A stretch of DNA of 64,000 nucleotides from Metarhizobium sp017305935 (GCF_029601685.1 NZ_JARRIR010000004.1:372001-436000), one strand, 5' to 3'; shown: positions 1 through 8,822, counted from the first letter of the stretch. Program-made: numbers and translations. The notes: generated by a model from the letters alone, not told the origin.

Positions 1-1
1 G

Positions 2-181
2 CTGCTGCCGGTCACCGCGCTCGGCCGCCTCGCCGCCCTCGCGCAGCGCGGGGTGACGCGCACCAAGGCGGCGATCAAGGGCAATGCCCAGTTCTACGGT
101 CTCGTCCAGCGCTTGCGCGCTCGTGTTTCAAACGGTGGCGATAAGGATCAGGCGGCGCGCGACGCCGCGAGCGAAGGATGA
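2..181 (+). CDS. C-terminal end of an unidentified protein (5' part outside window)
   Basis: An open frame enters from the left edge and stops with TGA at 179-181, giving the last 59 residues of a protein. The tail is basic and alanine-rich (LGRLAALAQRGVTRTKAAI near its start, then NAQFYGLVQRLRARV) and ends in a polar stretch. It lacks the Arg/Pro/Ser monotony of shadow frames in this window, so I think it is real. It runs into the end of the leftward chain-length gene, overlapping it by about 34 bp tail to tail. Its place at the edge of a polysaccharide locus suggests another envelope or polysaccharide protein. No domain is recognisable and I assign no function. Confidence 0.5.
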   Translation: MLPVTALGRLAALAQRGVTRTKAAIKGNAQFYGLVQRLRARVSNGGDKDQAARDAASEG

Positions 182-2301
182 TCGGGGTCCGAGAGCAGGA
201 TCGGATTCGCGTAACCGGCCTTGGAGAGTTCGCCAAGCGCCTTGGCCAGCTTGCGCTCCTCCGGCTTCGGCATCGACAGGACGATATGCGCCTCGCGATT
301 GCGCGATACCCGCTCGATGGCATGGGCGGGCGCCGGTCCGCATTCGACGACGACACGATCGTAAACCTCGGCCAGGGCATCGACGATCATCGAAAGGCGT
401 TCTGAAGCGCGCATGGCGCCGATGAAATCGGCATTGCCCTGCGGGATGACATGCGCCGTCGAATCCCGGTCGGAATGGATGGTCTGGGCGAAGGCGGCCT
501 TGCCTTGCAGCAGGTCGGTGATGCCCGGCAGTTTCGGGCCTGATGCCATCAAGCGGCTCGGGCAACCGGAGCCGGTGAGATCGAGCAGCACGGTGTGCAG
601 GCCGTTTTCACCGAGCTGCCGGGCGAGCGCCACCGTCATCGCCGAGCCGGCGTCGCCATCCGGCGACAGGCTGATGACGATCTTGCCTGGGCGCGCCGCC
701 AAGAGGGCGGCGACCGAGGCGACGGAAAACTCGTCCTCTTCCGGCTGCGCATCCACCGGTTGGGCGACAGCCGCCGGAAGTTCCTCCGGCTGGTCGGCAA
801 GAAGGCTGACGGGCGCATCCTTCACCTCCTCGTCAGGGCGCTTCGCGACGATGGGTGCTGCGACAACCGCCGGCACAGCCGGGCCGACCGGCTTCAGGGC
901 GCGACCGCTGAACAGTTCCATCAGCATGATGACAACGGAGGAGAGCACGAAACCAGCGAGCGCTGCGACGATGACGATCGGCAGCACCTTCGGGAAATAG
1001 GGCTCCTGCGGATCGACGGCGCGAGAGATGATGCGGGCATCGGCCGGCGTCGCATTCTTGTCGATGCGCGAGGAGGCCTCGCGGTAGCGGGCGAGATAGG
1101 TTTCGAGCAATTGCCGCTGGGCGGCCGCTTCGCGCTCCAAGGCGTTCAGCTCCACCGTATCGTTGCCGGCACGGGCCGAATCGGCCTTCAGGGCATTGAG
1201 CTGGCCGAGAAGCTGGCGCTCACGCATCTGCGCGACCTTGGCATCGTTGGTGAAGCCGGAAATGACCTTCTGGCCCTCGCGCTCGATCTGGGCGCGCACA
1301 TCCGCCAGCTGTGCGCGCAGGCCCTTGATGCGCGGATGGCCGTCGAGCAGCGAAGTCGAGAGGTCGGAAATCTGCGCCTGAAGCTGCGACTGCGTTTCCT
1401 TGAGGCGCTGGATGATTTGCGCGCCGGCGACATCGGTCAGCGTGTCGAGCGAACGGCCGTCCTGCAAGGCGGCGCGAACGTTTTCAGCGCGTGCCTCCGC
1501 CGTCGCCTTCTCGCCGCGTACGCGGGTCAGCTCGGTGGAGATATCGGCGAGCTGGCGGCTGACGAAGGTGCCGCCGGTGGCCGCATCGCCGGTCTGAAGC
1601 AGATCGGCCGAGGCGCGGTAATCGGCGACCTTCTTTTCCGCCTCGCGCACCTTTTCGCGCAGGTTGGCGATTTCCGGCTCCAGCCAGCGGGCGGCCTCGG
1701 AATTGGTGTCGAGCTTGGCACCGCTCTGCAACGATAGATAAACGCGCACCATTTCGTTCGGCACGGCGGCGGCGAGCTTCGGATCCTTCGACGAGAACTG
1801 GATGCCGATGACGCGCGACTTCTCCGCCTGGTAGACGGTCAGCCGGTCGGTGAATTCCTTGATGACCCGCTCCTCGGGAGCGAGATCCAGCGGATTGCTC
1901 TTGAGGCCGAGCAGCACCATGACGTCGGAGATAGCGGACGGCTTGACGGTCGGGTCGAATTCCTCGCGCTCGTAGAGCTTCAGGTCGCGGGCCACCTGCT
2001 TGATCAGGTCGACGGATTGCAGCACCTGCACCTGGCTGGCAATGTTGAGGTCGTCGAGCAGCGGCTGGCTTTCGCCGGGCGCGCCCTGGTCGCCCTTGCC
2101 GCTGTTATAGGTCGGCGTGCGCTGTTCGATGAGGATGCGGCTTTCGCTGCGATAGGTCGGCGAAATCAGCCGCGCGCCGCCATAGGCCAGGATTGCGGCG
2201 GCGACGGTGATGGCGAGAACCCTGCCCTTCCTTTTCCAGATCGCCCGGAAAAGCTGGCCGAGATCGATATCGACATCCTGCTGATGATTTGCGCCCGACA
2301 T
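148..2301 (-). CDS. Wzc/GumC-type polysaccharide chain-length determinant with degenerate kinase-like domain
   Basis: Inner-membrane polysaccharide co-polymerase, 717 residues from the ATG at 2301. That ATG has GGAG six bases upstream; a TTG four codons earlier lacks such a site. Membrane segments lie near residues 27-46 and 439-464. Between them is a long periplasmic alpha-helical, coiled-coil region (about 200-410), the usual Wzz/GumC plan. The cytoplasmic tail from about 540 has the fold order of a BY-kinase (CpsD/ExoP C-terminus), but the P-loop region (about 544-556, SLSPDGDAGSAMT) has no Gly-Lys-Ser/Thr. The second strand reads LLDLTGSG and the Walker B position reads VVVECGPAP. The C-terminus has no tyrosine cluster. 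Family knowledge says such proteins set chain length and contact the Wza exporter; I infer that this one does so without tyrosine kinase activity. It diverges from the Wza-like gene. Confidence 0.88.
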   Translation of the reverse strand: MSGANHQQDVDIDLGQLFRAIWKRKGRVLAITVAAAILAYGGARLISPTYRSESRILIEQRTPTYNSGKGDQGAPGESQPLLDDLNIASQVQVLQSVDLIKQVARDLKLYEREEFDPTVKPSAISDVMVLLGLKSNPLDLAPEERVIKEFTDRLTVYQAEKSRVIGIQFSSKDPKLAAAVPNEMVRVYLSLQSGAKLDTNSEAARWLEPEIANLREKVREAEKKVADYRASADLLQTGDAATGGTFVSRQLADISTELTRVRGEKATAEARAENVRAALQDGRSLDTLTDVAGAQIIQRLKETQSQLQAQISDLSTSLLDGHPRIKGLRAQLADVRAQIEREGQKVISGFTNDAKVAQMRERQLLGQLNALKADSARAGNDTVELNALEREAAAQRQLLETYLARYREASSRIDKNATPADARIISRAVDPQEPYFPKVLPIVIVAALAGFVLSSVVIMLMELFSGRALKPVGPAVPAVVAAPIVAKRPDEEVKDAPVSLLADQPEELPAAVAQPVDAQPEEDEFSVASVAALLAARPGKIVISLSPDGDAGSAMTVALARQLGENGLHTVLLDLTGSGCPSRLMASGPKLPGITDLLQGKAAFAQTIHSDRDSTAHVIPQGNADFIGAMRASERLSMIVDALAEVYDRVVVECGPAPAHAIERVSRNREAHIVLSMPKPEERKLAKALGELSKAGYANPILLSDPDHPSLAASRAA

Positions 2302-2421
2302 GGCGTACTCCAAACTATGAGATGCCGGGATCGTAAACGGACATGGTAACTCAACCGTTAAGACGGAAACCGCGCATTACACGCACTTTCAAGCCTGAAA
2401 ATTTCGTCATCATTTACCGGA

Positions 2422-2435
2422 CATTAACCTTAATG
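2422..2435. promoter_or_regulatory. Inverted repeat in the divergent polysaccharide promoter region
   Basis: The 180-bp space between the leftward chain-length gene and the rightward Wza-like gene holds CATTAA-CC-TTAATG, a perfect 6-bp inverted repeat with a 2-bp spacer. It lies about 47 bp before the Wza-like ATG, in an AT-rich patch where a promoter is expected. It could be an operator or chance; the binding protein is unknown. Confidence 0.3.
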
Positions 2436-2481
2436 GATCGATAACGGAGGCAACGAACACACGGTTTGGAGCACCAAACGA

Positions 2482-3057
2482 ATGTCCTTGGCGACATCAA
2501 GACATGTCCTGGCGTTGGCCTTTGCCGCGGCGACGGCGATCCTGCCCGGCTGCTCGACCTACAAGCCGGCGCCCAAGGCCTTCCACGAGGCGACCATCCA
2601 GCCCTATACGCTCGATGCCGGCGACCGCCTGCGCATCACCGTCTTCGAGCAGGAGGGACTGACGAATTCCTATACGGTCGATCAGGCCGGCTACATCGCC
2701 TTTCCGCTGATCGGCCAGGTGCCTGCGCGCGGCCGCACGCTGCAGCAGCTCGAAGCCCTGATCGCGCAAAAATTGCGCGGCGGCTACCTGCGCGATCCCG
2801 ATGTCAGCGTCGAGGTCGATCGCTATCGCTCGGTCTTCGTCATGGGCGAAGTCGGGCAGGCCGGACAATATTCCTATGTGCCGGGCATGACGGTGCAGAA
2901 CGCCATCGCGGTCGCCGGCGGCTACAGCCCGCGCGCCTATCAGGGCAATGCCGATATCACGCGGCGCATCAACGGGGAGATTCTGACCGGCCGGGTATCG
3001 ATTTCCGATCCCGTCATGGCTGGCGACACCATCTATGTCAGAGAGCGGTTCTTCTGA
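2482..3057 (+). CDS. Wza-like polysaccharide export lipoprotein
   Basis: Outer-membrane polysaccharide export protein, 191 residues. The signal peptide ends in a lipobox (LPGC) with the acylated Cys at residue 24. A poly-export (PF02563-type) domain spans about 35-115, with the typical LDAGDRLRITVFEQ strand. One SLBB-like domain follows at about 118-190 (VFVMGEVGQAGQY, PGMTVQNAIAVAGGY). It is shorter than E. coli Wza (about 380 residues), having a single SLBB unit and no C-terminal membrane helix, as is common in rhizobial exporters. GGAG lies ten bases before the ATG. It opens a rightward operon of six genes and diverges from its likely inner-membrane partner, the Wzc-like protein. Confidence 0.9.
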   Translation: MSLATSRHVLALAFAAATAILPGCSTYKPAPKAFHEATIQPYTLDAGDRLRITVFEQEGLTNSYTVDQAGYIAFPLIGQVPARGRTLQQLEALIAQKLRGGYLRDPDVSVEVDRYRSVFVMGEVGQAGQYSYVPGMTVQNAIAVAGGYSPRAYQGNADITRRINGEILTGRVSISDPVMAGDTIYVRERFF

Positions 3058-3063
3058 CGGTCC

Positions 3064-4218
3064 ATGCCTCCTCCCCAACGCCCACTGCGCATCATCCACT
3101 GCTTTCGCTCGCCGGTCGGCGGCATTTTCAGGCATGTGCGCGATCTCGCCGAACAGCATGCGGGCGCCGGTCATCAGGTCGGCATTCTCTGCGACAGTTC
3201 GACGGGCGGGGAGCATGAGGAGCGGCTGTTCGAGCAGATAAGACCGCATCTCGCCCTCGGCCTCATCCGCCTTCCGATCCGGCGATCCGTCTCTCCGACG
3301 GATCTTGGGGCGCTGTGGACGAGCTACAAACAGATCAAGGCATTGCAGCCTGATGTCCTGCACGGTCATGGCGCCAAGGGTGGCGTTCTGGCCCGCATCA
3401 TCGGCTCAGCCCTGCGGGTGAACAAGTATTGCGTAGCCCGCCTCTACTCGCCGCATGGCGGCAGCATGCATTTCGAGCCGCGCTCGCTGACCGGCCAAGC
3501 CGTGCTGCGGCTCGAACGGCTGCAGGAACGTTTCGGCGATGCGCTCGTCTTCGTCTGCGATGACGAGCGGTGGACCTATGAACGCAAGGTCGGAAAACCC
3601 ATCCGGCTGACGCGGCGCATCTATAACGGCATTGGCGACGACGAATTCGAACCGGTGCCGCTGGCGCCGGATGCGGCGGACTATCTCTATATCGGCATGT
3701 TGCGCGACCTGAAGGGGCCGGATGTCTTCATCGACGCCTTCGCCCGCACAGAGGCTTTGGTCGGACATCCCCTGCGTGCGAAAATCATCGGCGACGGGCC
3801 GGATCGCGACCGCTATGCACGGATGATCGCCGATCTCGGCCTTTCGGAACGCATCGCCCTGATGCCGGCCATGCCGAGCAGGCAGGGTTTTGCGCTGTCG
3901 CCGCGCGTCGTCGTGCCCTCGCGGGCCGAGGCCATGCCCTATACCGTGCTGGAAGCGCTGGCCGCCGGGCGCGCGGTGATCGCCTCGCGCGTCGGCGGCA
4001 TTCCCGAAGTGCTGGGTACGGATAGTGAAGCCCTTGCAATTCCCGGCGACGCTGCCGATCTTTCACGCATCATGGCCGCTTCACTTGGCGATCCCGGATG
4101 GCAGGCGCGGGTCATGCCGCGGGCGGATGATTTCCGCAGCCGGTTTTCCGCTAGTATCATGGCGCGGGACATGCTCGATCTCTACCGCGATATCCTCGAT
4201 TCTCCCGGCCTGTCCTGA
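3064..4218 (+). CDS. Glycosyltransferase family 4
   Basis: Cytoplasmic retaining glycosyltransferase of the GT-B fold, 384 residues, predicted to add a sugar from a nucleotide-sugar donor to the lipid-linked repeat unit. The N-terminal domain begins with strand IIHCFRSPVGGIFRHV, typical of GT4 acceptor-side domains. The C-terminal half carries YIGMLRDLKGPDVFIDAF and the donor-binding E-x7-E motif (EAMPYTVLE, about residues 291-299) followed by GRAVIASRVGGIPEVL. It starts 6 bp after the Wza-like stop, so it is co-transcribed. Neither sugar nor linkage can be deduced. It resembles the other GT4 of this operon in overall plan but differs clearly in sequence. Confidence 0.88.
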   Translation: MPPPQRPLRIIHCFRSPVGGIFRHVRDLAEQHAGAGHQVGILCDSSTGGEHEERLFEQIRPHLALGLIRLPIRRSVSPTDLGALWTSYKQIKALQPDVLHGHGAKGGVLARIIGSALRVNKYCVARLYSPHGGSMHFEPRSLTGQAVLRLERLQERFGDALVFVCDDERWTYERKVGKPIRLTRRIYNGIGDDEFEPVPLAPDAADYLYIGMLRDLKGPDVFIDAFARTEALVGHPLRAKIIGDGPDRDRYARMIADLGLSERIALMPAMPSRQGFALSPRVVVPSRAEAMPYTVLEALAAGRAVIASRVGGIPEVLGTDSEALAIPGDAADLSRIMAASLGDPGWQARVMPRADDFRSRFSASIMARDMLDLYRDILDSPGLS

Positions 4219-4344
4219 AGCGGGACAACCTGCCGTAAGCGTTTCTTAGGGCCTTTTTGCTATCGATCGAACCCAAGATGCTGCTCGGAAGCGCAATGCC
4301 GCGCCTTCGGGCTTCAGGCAGTCCGGCAATGCCGCAGGGACCGG

Positions 4345-5919
4345 GTGGACGCGATGAACCAAATCCAGAAGTCTGACGAATTCGATCTCGAGGCCATCCG
4401 CCAGAAGATTTGGCAGGAATCCGCCGCCGTGCGCGACAGCGAGGCGCCGCCGGCCAGCGAAAGCGTTCCCCTCAATGCCTTTGCACGCCAGATCGCCGAG
4501 CAGTTTCGCCAGACCAGCTACACGCCCAACCTGCTCATCGGGCAACTGCGGCTGCTGGAATTCCTCGCGCTGCTGGCGATCGGCATGGGCATCCATGCCT
4601 GGTACAATCCCTGGCAGTCGCCGTTTTCGCCGCTCACCCTGCTTTTCATGCTGATCGGCGCGGGTGCGGCCGTGCTGTTCCTGCATGTCATGGATACCTA
4701 TCAGGTGCAGGCTCTGCGCGCCTCCTTCAAGACACTGCCGAAGGTGATGAGCGCCTGGGGCATCGCCTTCGGGTTGATAGCGCTGGCGCTGTTTCTGCTG
4801 AAATCCGGCGGCGATCATTCCCGCCTGTGGTTTGTCGCCTGGTTCGTGACCGGCGCGGTCTACCTGACGGTCGAGCGCAGCCTCGTGTCCTATGGCGTTC
4901 GCCACTGGGCCCGCAACGGAACCATGGAGCGCCGCGCCGTCATCGTCGGCGGGGGCCAGCCGGCCAAGGATCTGATCCGCGCGCTGGAGCAGCAGCCGGA
5001 AAACGACATCCGCATCTGCGGCATCTTCGACGACCGCAACGAAACCCGTTCGCCTTCCATGGTGGCCGGCTATCCCAAGCTCGGCACCGTCGCCGAACTT
5101 GTGGAGTTCGCCCGCCTCGCCCGCATCGACATGCTGATCATCTCGCTGCCGCTCAGCGCCGAAGCGCGCATCCTGCAACTCCTGAAGAAACTCTGGGTGT
5201 TACCGCTCGACATCCGCCTCGCCGCCCATGCCAACAAGCTGCGTTTCCGCCCGCGCGCCTATTCCAAGGTCGGCGCGGTGCCGATGCTCGATATCTTCGA
5301 CCGGCCGATTCGCGATTGGGATTCGGTCGCCAAGCGCATCTTCGACGTCACTTTCTCGCTGATCGCGCTTGCCCTGCTGTGGCCGATCATGCTCGGCGCC
5401 GCACTGGCCGTGAAGCTGACCTCCAAGGGGCCGATCATCTTCATGCAGAAGCGCCATGGCTTCAACAACGAGATCATCAACGTCTTCAAGTTCCGCTCGA
5501 TGTATACCGAGATGAGCGACCCGACGGCCCGCAACGCCGTCACCAAGAACGATCCGCGCGTCACCCCGGTCGGCCGTTTCATCCGCAAGACCTCCATCGA
5601 CGAGTTGCCGCAAATCTTCAACGTGCTGCGCGGCGACCTGTCGCTCGTCGGCCCGCGTCCGCATGCCGTGCTCGCCCAGACCCACGACCGGCTCTATGTC
5701 GATGTCGTCGAGGGTTATTTCGCCCGTCACCGCGTCAAGCCCGGCGTCACCGGCTGGGCGCAGATCAACGGCTGGCGTGGCGAGGTCGATAATGACGACA
5801 AGATCAAATTCCGCACCGCCTACGATCTGTATTACATCGAGAACTGGTCTTTGCTGCTCGACCTGAAGATCCTGTTCCTGACCCCCTTCCGCCTGCTGAA
5901 CACGGAAAACGCCTATTGA
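4345..5919 (+). CDS. Undecaprenyl-phosphate sugar-1-phosphate transferase (WcaJ/ExoY-type, polyprenyl glycosylphosphotransferase)
   Basis: Initiating enzyme of repeat-unit assembly: transfers a sugar-1-phosphate from UDP-sugar to undecaprenyl phosphate in the inner membrane. It has 524 residues from a GTG at 4345; an ATG at 4354 is an equally possible start. Four membrane segments (about 68-86, 94-114, 134-152, 160-178) precede a Rossmann-like region (VIVGGGQPAKDL at 199-210). The C-terminal bacterial sugar transferase domain starts near 325 and contains KFRSM (382-386), DELPQ (419-423) and VGPRP (435-439). This is the full-length five-helix WcaJ/WbaP layout, not the short ExoY form. The sugar (glucose or galactose) is not determinable. 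The stop overlaps the next gene by four bases. Confidence 0.93.
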   Translation: MDAMNQIQKSDEFDLEAIRQKIWQESAAVRDSEAPPASESVPLNAFARQIAEQFRQTSYTPNLLIGQLRLLEFLALLAIGMGIHAWYNPWQSPFSPLTLLFMLIGAGAAVLFLHVMDTYQVQALRASFKTLPKVMSAWGIAFGLIALALFLLKSGGDHSRLWFVAWFVTGAVYLTVERSLVSYGVRHWARNGTMERRAVIVGGGQPAKDLIRALEQQPENDIRICGIFDDRNETRSPSMVAGYPKLGTVAELVEFARLARIDMLIISLPLSAEARILQLLKKLWVLPLDIRLAAHANKLRFRPRAYSKVGAVPMLDIFDRPIRDWDSVAKRIFDVTFSLIALALLWPIMLGAALAVKLTSKGPIIFMQKRHGFNNEIINVFKFRSMYTEMSDPTARNAVTKNDPRVTPVGRFIRKTSIDELPQIFNVLRGDLSLVGPRPHAVLAQTHDRLYVDVVEGYFARHRVKPGVTGWAQINGWRGEVDNDDKIKFRTAYDLYYIENWSLLLDLKILFLTPFRLLNTENAY

Positions 5920-7163
5920 GCGCGCTCGCCGACCACGCTGCCCTGCCTTTTCTGCCGCAGCGCGCCGCGTTGCGGCTGATCGGCTCGTTCATGGTCGGCT
6001 GCGGCGTTTTCCTCTCCGGCTTCGTCATCTCGGAGCCGGCGCCCTATGAACTGATCCATGTGGCGCTGATCGGGGTCGGCTTTCTTGGCGGTTTGCGTAT
6101 CTCGCGCAATGTCGCGCCGCTGCTCGCTTTGCTGCTGGTGTTCAATGTCGGCGGCATCCTGTCGCTGACGGTGATGGCCGATCTCGATGTCGGGCCGATG
6201 TATCTCGCCGTCTCCACCTTCCTGGCGCTGACCTCGGTCTTTTATGCCGCCGTGATCGAGGGGGATGCCTCGCGGCTGAAGGTCATCTTCAATGCCTGGG
6301 TGCTGGCTGCTGTCATCACCTCGCTGCTCGGCATTCTCGGCTATTTCCATGCCTTTCCCGGCTCGGAAATCTTTACGCGCTACGACCGCGCCATGGGCGC
6401 CTTCCAGGATCCAAACGTCTTCGGCCCCTTCCTGATCGCGCCGGCGCTCTATCTGGTCTATGGTCTGCTGACCGGCCGGCCGCTCGAATCGCTGTGGCGC
6501 ATCGGCGGGCTGCTGGTCATCGTGCTTGGCATCTTCCTGTCGTTCTCGCGCGCCGCCTGGGCGCTGTTCCTGTTCTGCGCCTGCCTGATGGTGTTCATCA
6601 TGCTGCTGAAGGAACGCACCGGCGCCTTCCGCTTAAAAATCCTCGTGCTGTCGCTGTTGGCGGTGATCGTTTTGTTCGGCGCCATCGTCGGGGCGATGCA
6701 ATCGCAAAAGGTCTCGAACCTGTTTTCGAGCCGCGCCCAACTGGAGCAGGATTACGACGCCGGCCATCTCGGCCGTTTCGAGCGCCACCGCATCGGCTTC
6801 CTGATGTCGATGGAGCATCCGCTCGGCATCGGTCCGATGACCTTCAGCAAGATTTTCCCCGAGGACGAACACAATATCTGGCTGAAATCGCTGACCACCT
6901 ACGGCTGGATCGGCTTTATTTCCTACATCACCATGATGATCTGGACGCTATCGACGGGCTTCAAATACCTGCTGCGCCATCGCGACTGGCAGCCTTATCT
7001 GATGATTTCCTGGATCGTCATCCTCGGCCATGTGCTGATCGGCAATGTCATCGACACCGATCACTGGCGGCATTTCTACCTGCTGCTCGGTATCGTCTGG
7101 GGCTGCAGGGCGCTGGAAATGCGCCATCAGAGAAACCTTTCCCGGAGCGCGGCAATTCCATGA
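5916..7163 (+). CDS. O-antigen ligase/Wzy-like polysaccharide polymerase
   Basis: Polytopic inner-membrane protein, 415 residues, with about ten hydrophobic helices and a large periplasmic loop in the second half. It has the O-antigen ligase/polymerase (Wzy_C, PF04932-like) signature around LGIFLSFSRAAWALFLF (about 205-221) and a following loop with HLGRFERHRIGFL and EDEHNIWLKSL. I infer polymerisation of lipid-linked repeat units at the periplasmic face. A ligase cannot be excluded from sequence alone, but the Wza/Wzc/initiating-transferase neighbours favour a polymerase. The start is TTG within a TTGA overlap with the preceding stop, implying translational coupling. An ATG 25 codons downstream (5991) would cut into the first helix. 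Confidence 0.82.
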   Translation: MSALADHAALPFLPQRAALRLIGSFMVGCGVFLSGFVISEPAPYELIHVALIGVGFLGGLRISRNVAPLLALLLVFNVGGILSLTVMADLDVGPMYLAVSTFLALTSVFYAAVIEGDASRLKVIFNAWVLAAVITSLLGILGYFHAFPGSEIFTRYDRAMGAFQDPNVFGPFLIAPALYLVYGLLTGRPLESLWRIGGLLVIVLGIFLSFSRAAWALFLFCACLMVFIMLLKERTGAFRLKILVLSLLAVIVLFGAIVGAMQSQKVSNLFSSRAQLEQDYDAGHLGRFERHRIGFLMSMEHPLGIGPMTFSKIFPEDEHNIWLKSLTTYGWIGFISYITMMIWTLSTGFKYLLRHRDWQPYLMISWIVILGHVLIGNVIDTDHWRHFYLLLGIVWGCRALEMRHQRNLSRSAAIP

Positions 7164-8365
7164 CCCGACACAAGGCCAGGCAATCCCTGTCGATTCTGCA
7201 GGTTCTGGAACCGAGCGGCGGCGGCTCCGGCCGGCATTTCCTCGATCTTTGCCGGGGATTGAAGGAACGCGGTCACCGCGTCGTCGCCGTCTATTCGCCG
7301 CTGCGCGCCGAGGAACGTTTCGTGCGCGAACTCTCGGCGCTCGACCTTGCGGGCGTGCACGCCGTGCCGATGACCCGCGCCCCCGGTCCTTCCGATTTCA
7401 AGGCCTGGCGGATGCTGAATGCCGTCATCCGCGACGACGGCCCGTTCGACGCCATCCATGCCCATAGCTCCAAGGCTGGTGCGCTCACCCGCCTGCGCCT
7501 GCCGGGCTCCCATATCCCGCGCGTCTATACGCCGCATGCCTTCCGAACCATGGACCCGACGCTCGGCCGCGCCGGGCGACTGATCTTCGGCACGATCGAA
7601 AGTCTTCTCGGACGCTTTCTCTCCGACCGTATCGTCTGCGTTTCGCAGGACGAGCAGGCCCATGCGAAAAGCCTGGGGATCCCGGCACGCCGGCTGGCAA
7701 CCGTCGTCAACGGCGTCACCCCGCCACCGACCGGGCATGGCTCGGCCCTGCGCGAACGGCTCGGCATTCCCCATGATTCGCTGCTTTACGGCTTCGTCGG
7801 CCGCCTGTCACACCAAAAAGCGCCCAATCGCTTGCTCGATGCCTTCGACCGCATCGCCGGCGCGCACCCTTGTGCCCATCTGCTGATGATCGGCGCCGGC
7901 GAGTTGGAAAGCGAGGTCCGCACCCGAATCGCCGCCTCCCCCTTTGACACGCGCATCCACCTCGAACCCGGCATTCCCGGCACCGAGGCCATGGATGCCT
8001 TCGATGCGCTGGTCATGCCCAGCCGTTACGAGGCGATGTCCTATGTGATGCTGGAAGCCGCCGCCGCCGGGAAGCCGATGATCCTCACCGATGTCGGCGG
8101 GGCGGCCTGCGTGCTGGACGACGGTCTCAACGGCCTGCTGGTGCCGAACACCGACGCCCCCGAGGCGCTGGCTGCCGCGATGGCGGTTTTTGCCGCACCG
8201 GACAGCCTGCACGCCTTCACGCGCGAGGCCGGTCGACGCAAACATCGTTATGCGCTGGGGGTAATGGTCGATGGCATCGAGTCGATCTATCGCACGCTTG
8301 TCCCGCAACGCAGCGATATCAGGGCATTGACGCCGGCCGATACCGCGCTAGTTGAAAAGGCATGA
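7160..8365 (+). CDS. Glycosyltransferase family 4
   Basis: Second GT-B glycosyltransferase of the operon, 401 residues, starting with ATG inside an ATGA overlap with the polymerase stop. The N-terminal domain has LQVLEPSGGGSGRHFLDL and IHAHSSKAGALTRL. The C-terminal domain has LYGFVGRLSHQKAPNRLL, a donor-binding E-x7-E (EAMSYVMLE) and GKPMILTDVGGAACVL. Presumed to extend the lipid-linked repeat unit on the cytoplasmic face. With only two glycosyltransferases plus the initiating enzyme, a short repeat is likely unless other loci contribute. Its stop overlaps the following HTH gene by four bases. Confidence 0.88.
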   Translation: MTRHKARQSLSILQVLEPSGGGSGRHFLDLCRGLKERGHRVVAVYSPLRAEERFVRELSALDLAGVHAVPMTRAPGPSDFKAWRMLNAVIRDDGPFDAIHAHSSKAGALTRLRLPGSHIPRVYTPHAFRTMDPTLGRAGRLIFGTIESLLGRFLSDRIVCVSQDEQAHAKSLGIPARRLATVVNGVTPPPTGHGSALRERLGIPHDSLLYGFVGRLSHQKAPNRLLDAFDRIAGAHPCAHLLMIGAGELESEVRTRIAASPFDTRIHLEPGIPGTEAMDAFDALVMPSRYEAMSYVMLEAAAAGKPMILTDVGGAACVLDDGLNGLLVPNTDAPEALAAAMAVFAAPDSLHAFTREAGRRKHRYALGVMVDGIESIYRTLVPQRSDIRALTPADTALVEKA

Positions 8366-8655
8366 TCACGGCCGCCCACCTCCGCGCCGCCCGCGCCCTT
8401 CTCGGACTGACGATCGACGACATCGCCAGCGCAGCCGGGCTTTCGTCTGAGATCGTCGAACAGGCGGAAGCCGGTCAGGAACATGATTTCGACATCCTGC
8501 GCCTGCTGCGCAATGCGCTGGAAGAAAAAGGCATTGCTTTTCTGGCCGATAATAGCGGCATGGAAGGCGGAATCGGCGTGCGCTTACGCCATACGGACCA
8601 GGCCTCTCAAGACGGCATTCGCCCGGAAAACCTTAACGCCGCCAATGACGGCTGA
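8362..8655 (+). CDS. Small XRE-like helix-turn-helix protein at the end of the polysaccharide operon
   Basis: Protein of 97 residues, ATG within an ATGA overlap with the glycosyltransferase stop, so its synthesis is coupled to the operon. Residues 3-60 follow the Cro/XRE pattern: LRAARALLGLTIDDIASAA, a turn, then LSSEIVEQAEAG, where the second helix would contact DNA. The C-terminal 40 residues are polar and without a recognised domain. In rhizobia such mini-XRE proteins often have a short tail of this kind. I infer autoregulation of the polysaccharide operon, or a link to motility or adhesion control; nothing in the sequence proves the target. Confidence 0.75.
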   Translation: MITAAHLRAARALLGLTIDDIASAAGLSSEIVEQAEAGQEHDFDILRLLRNALEEKGIAFLADNSGMEGGIGVRLRHTDQASQDGIRPENLNAANDG

Positions 8656-8675
8656 GGCGTAACGCGCTTCTCCGT

Positions 8676-8696
8676 CAAGGTTCCGCCGGAACCTTG
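8676..8696 (+). terminator. Stem-loop after the polysaccharide operon
   Basis: CAAGGTTCC-GCC-GGAACCTTG: perfect 9-bp stem with a 3-base loop, 21 bp after the HTH gene stop. There is no clear T-run behind it, so it is either a weak or factor-assisted terminator or an mRNA 3' end stabiliser. It also lies just downstream of the leftward tRNA gene. Confidence 0.45.
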
Positions 8697-8745
8697 GGCA
8701 GCGATTGCTTCATCTGGAAACTGATGGGGAAATCAAGGATTTAAA

Positions 8746-8822
<77 letters not shown>

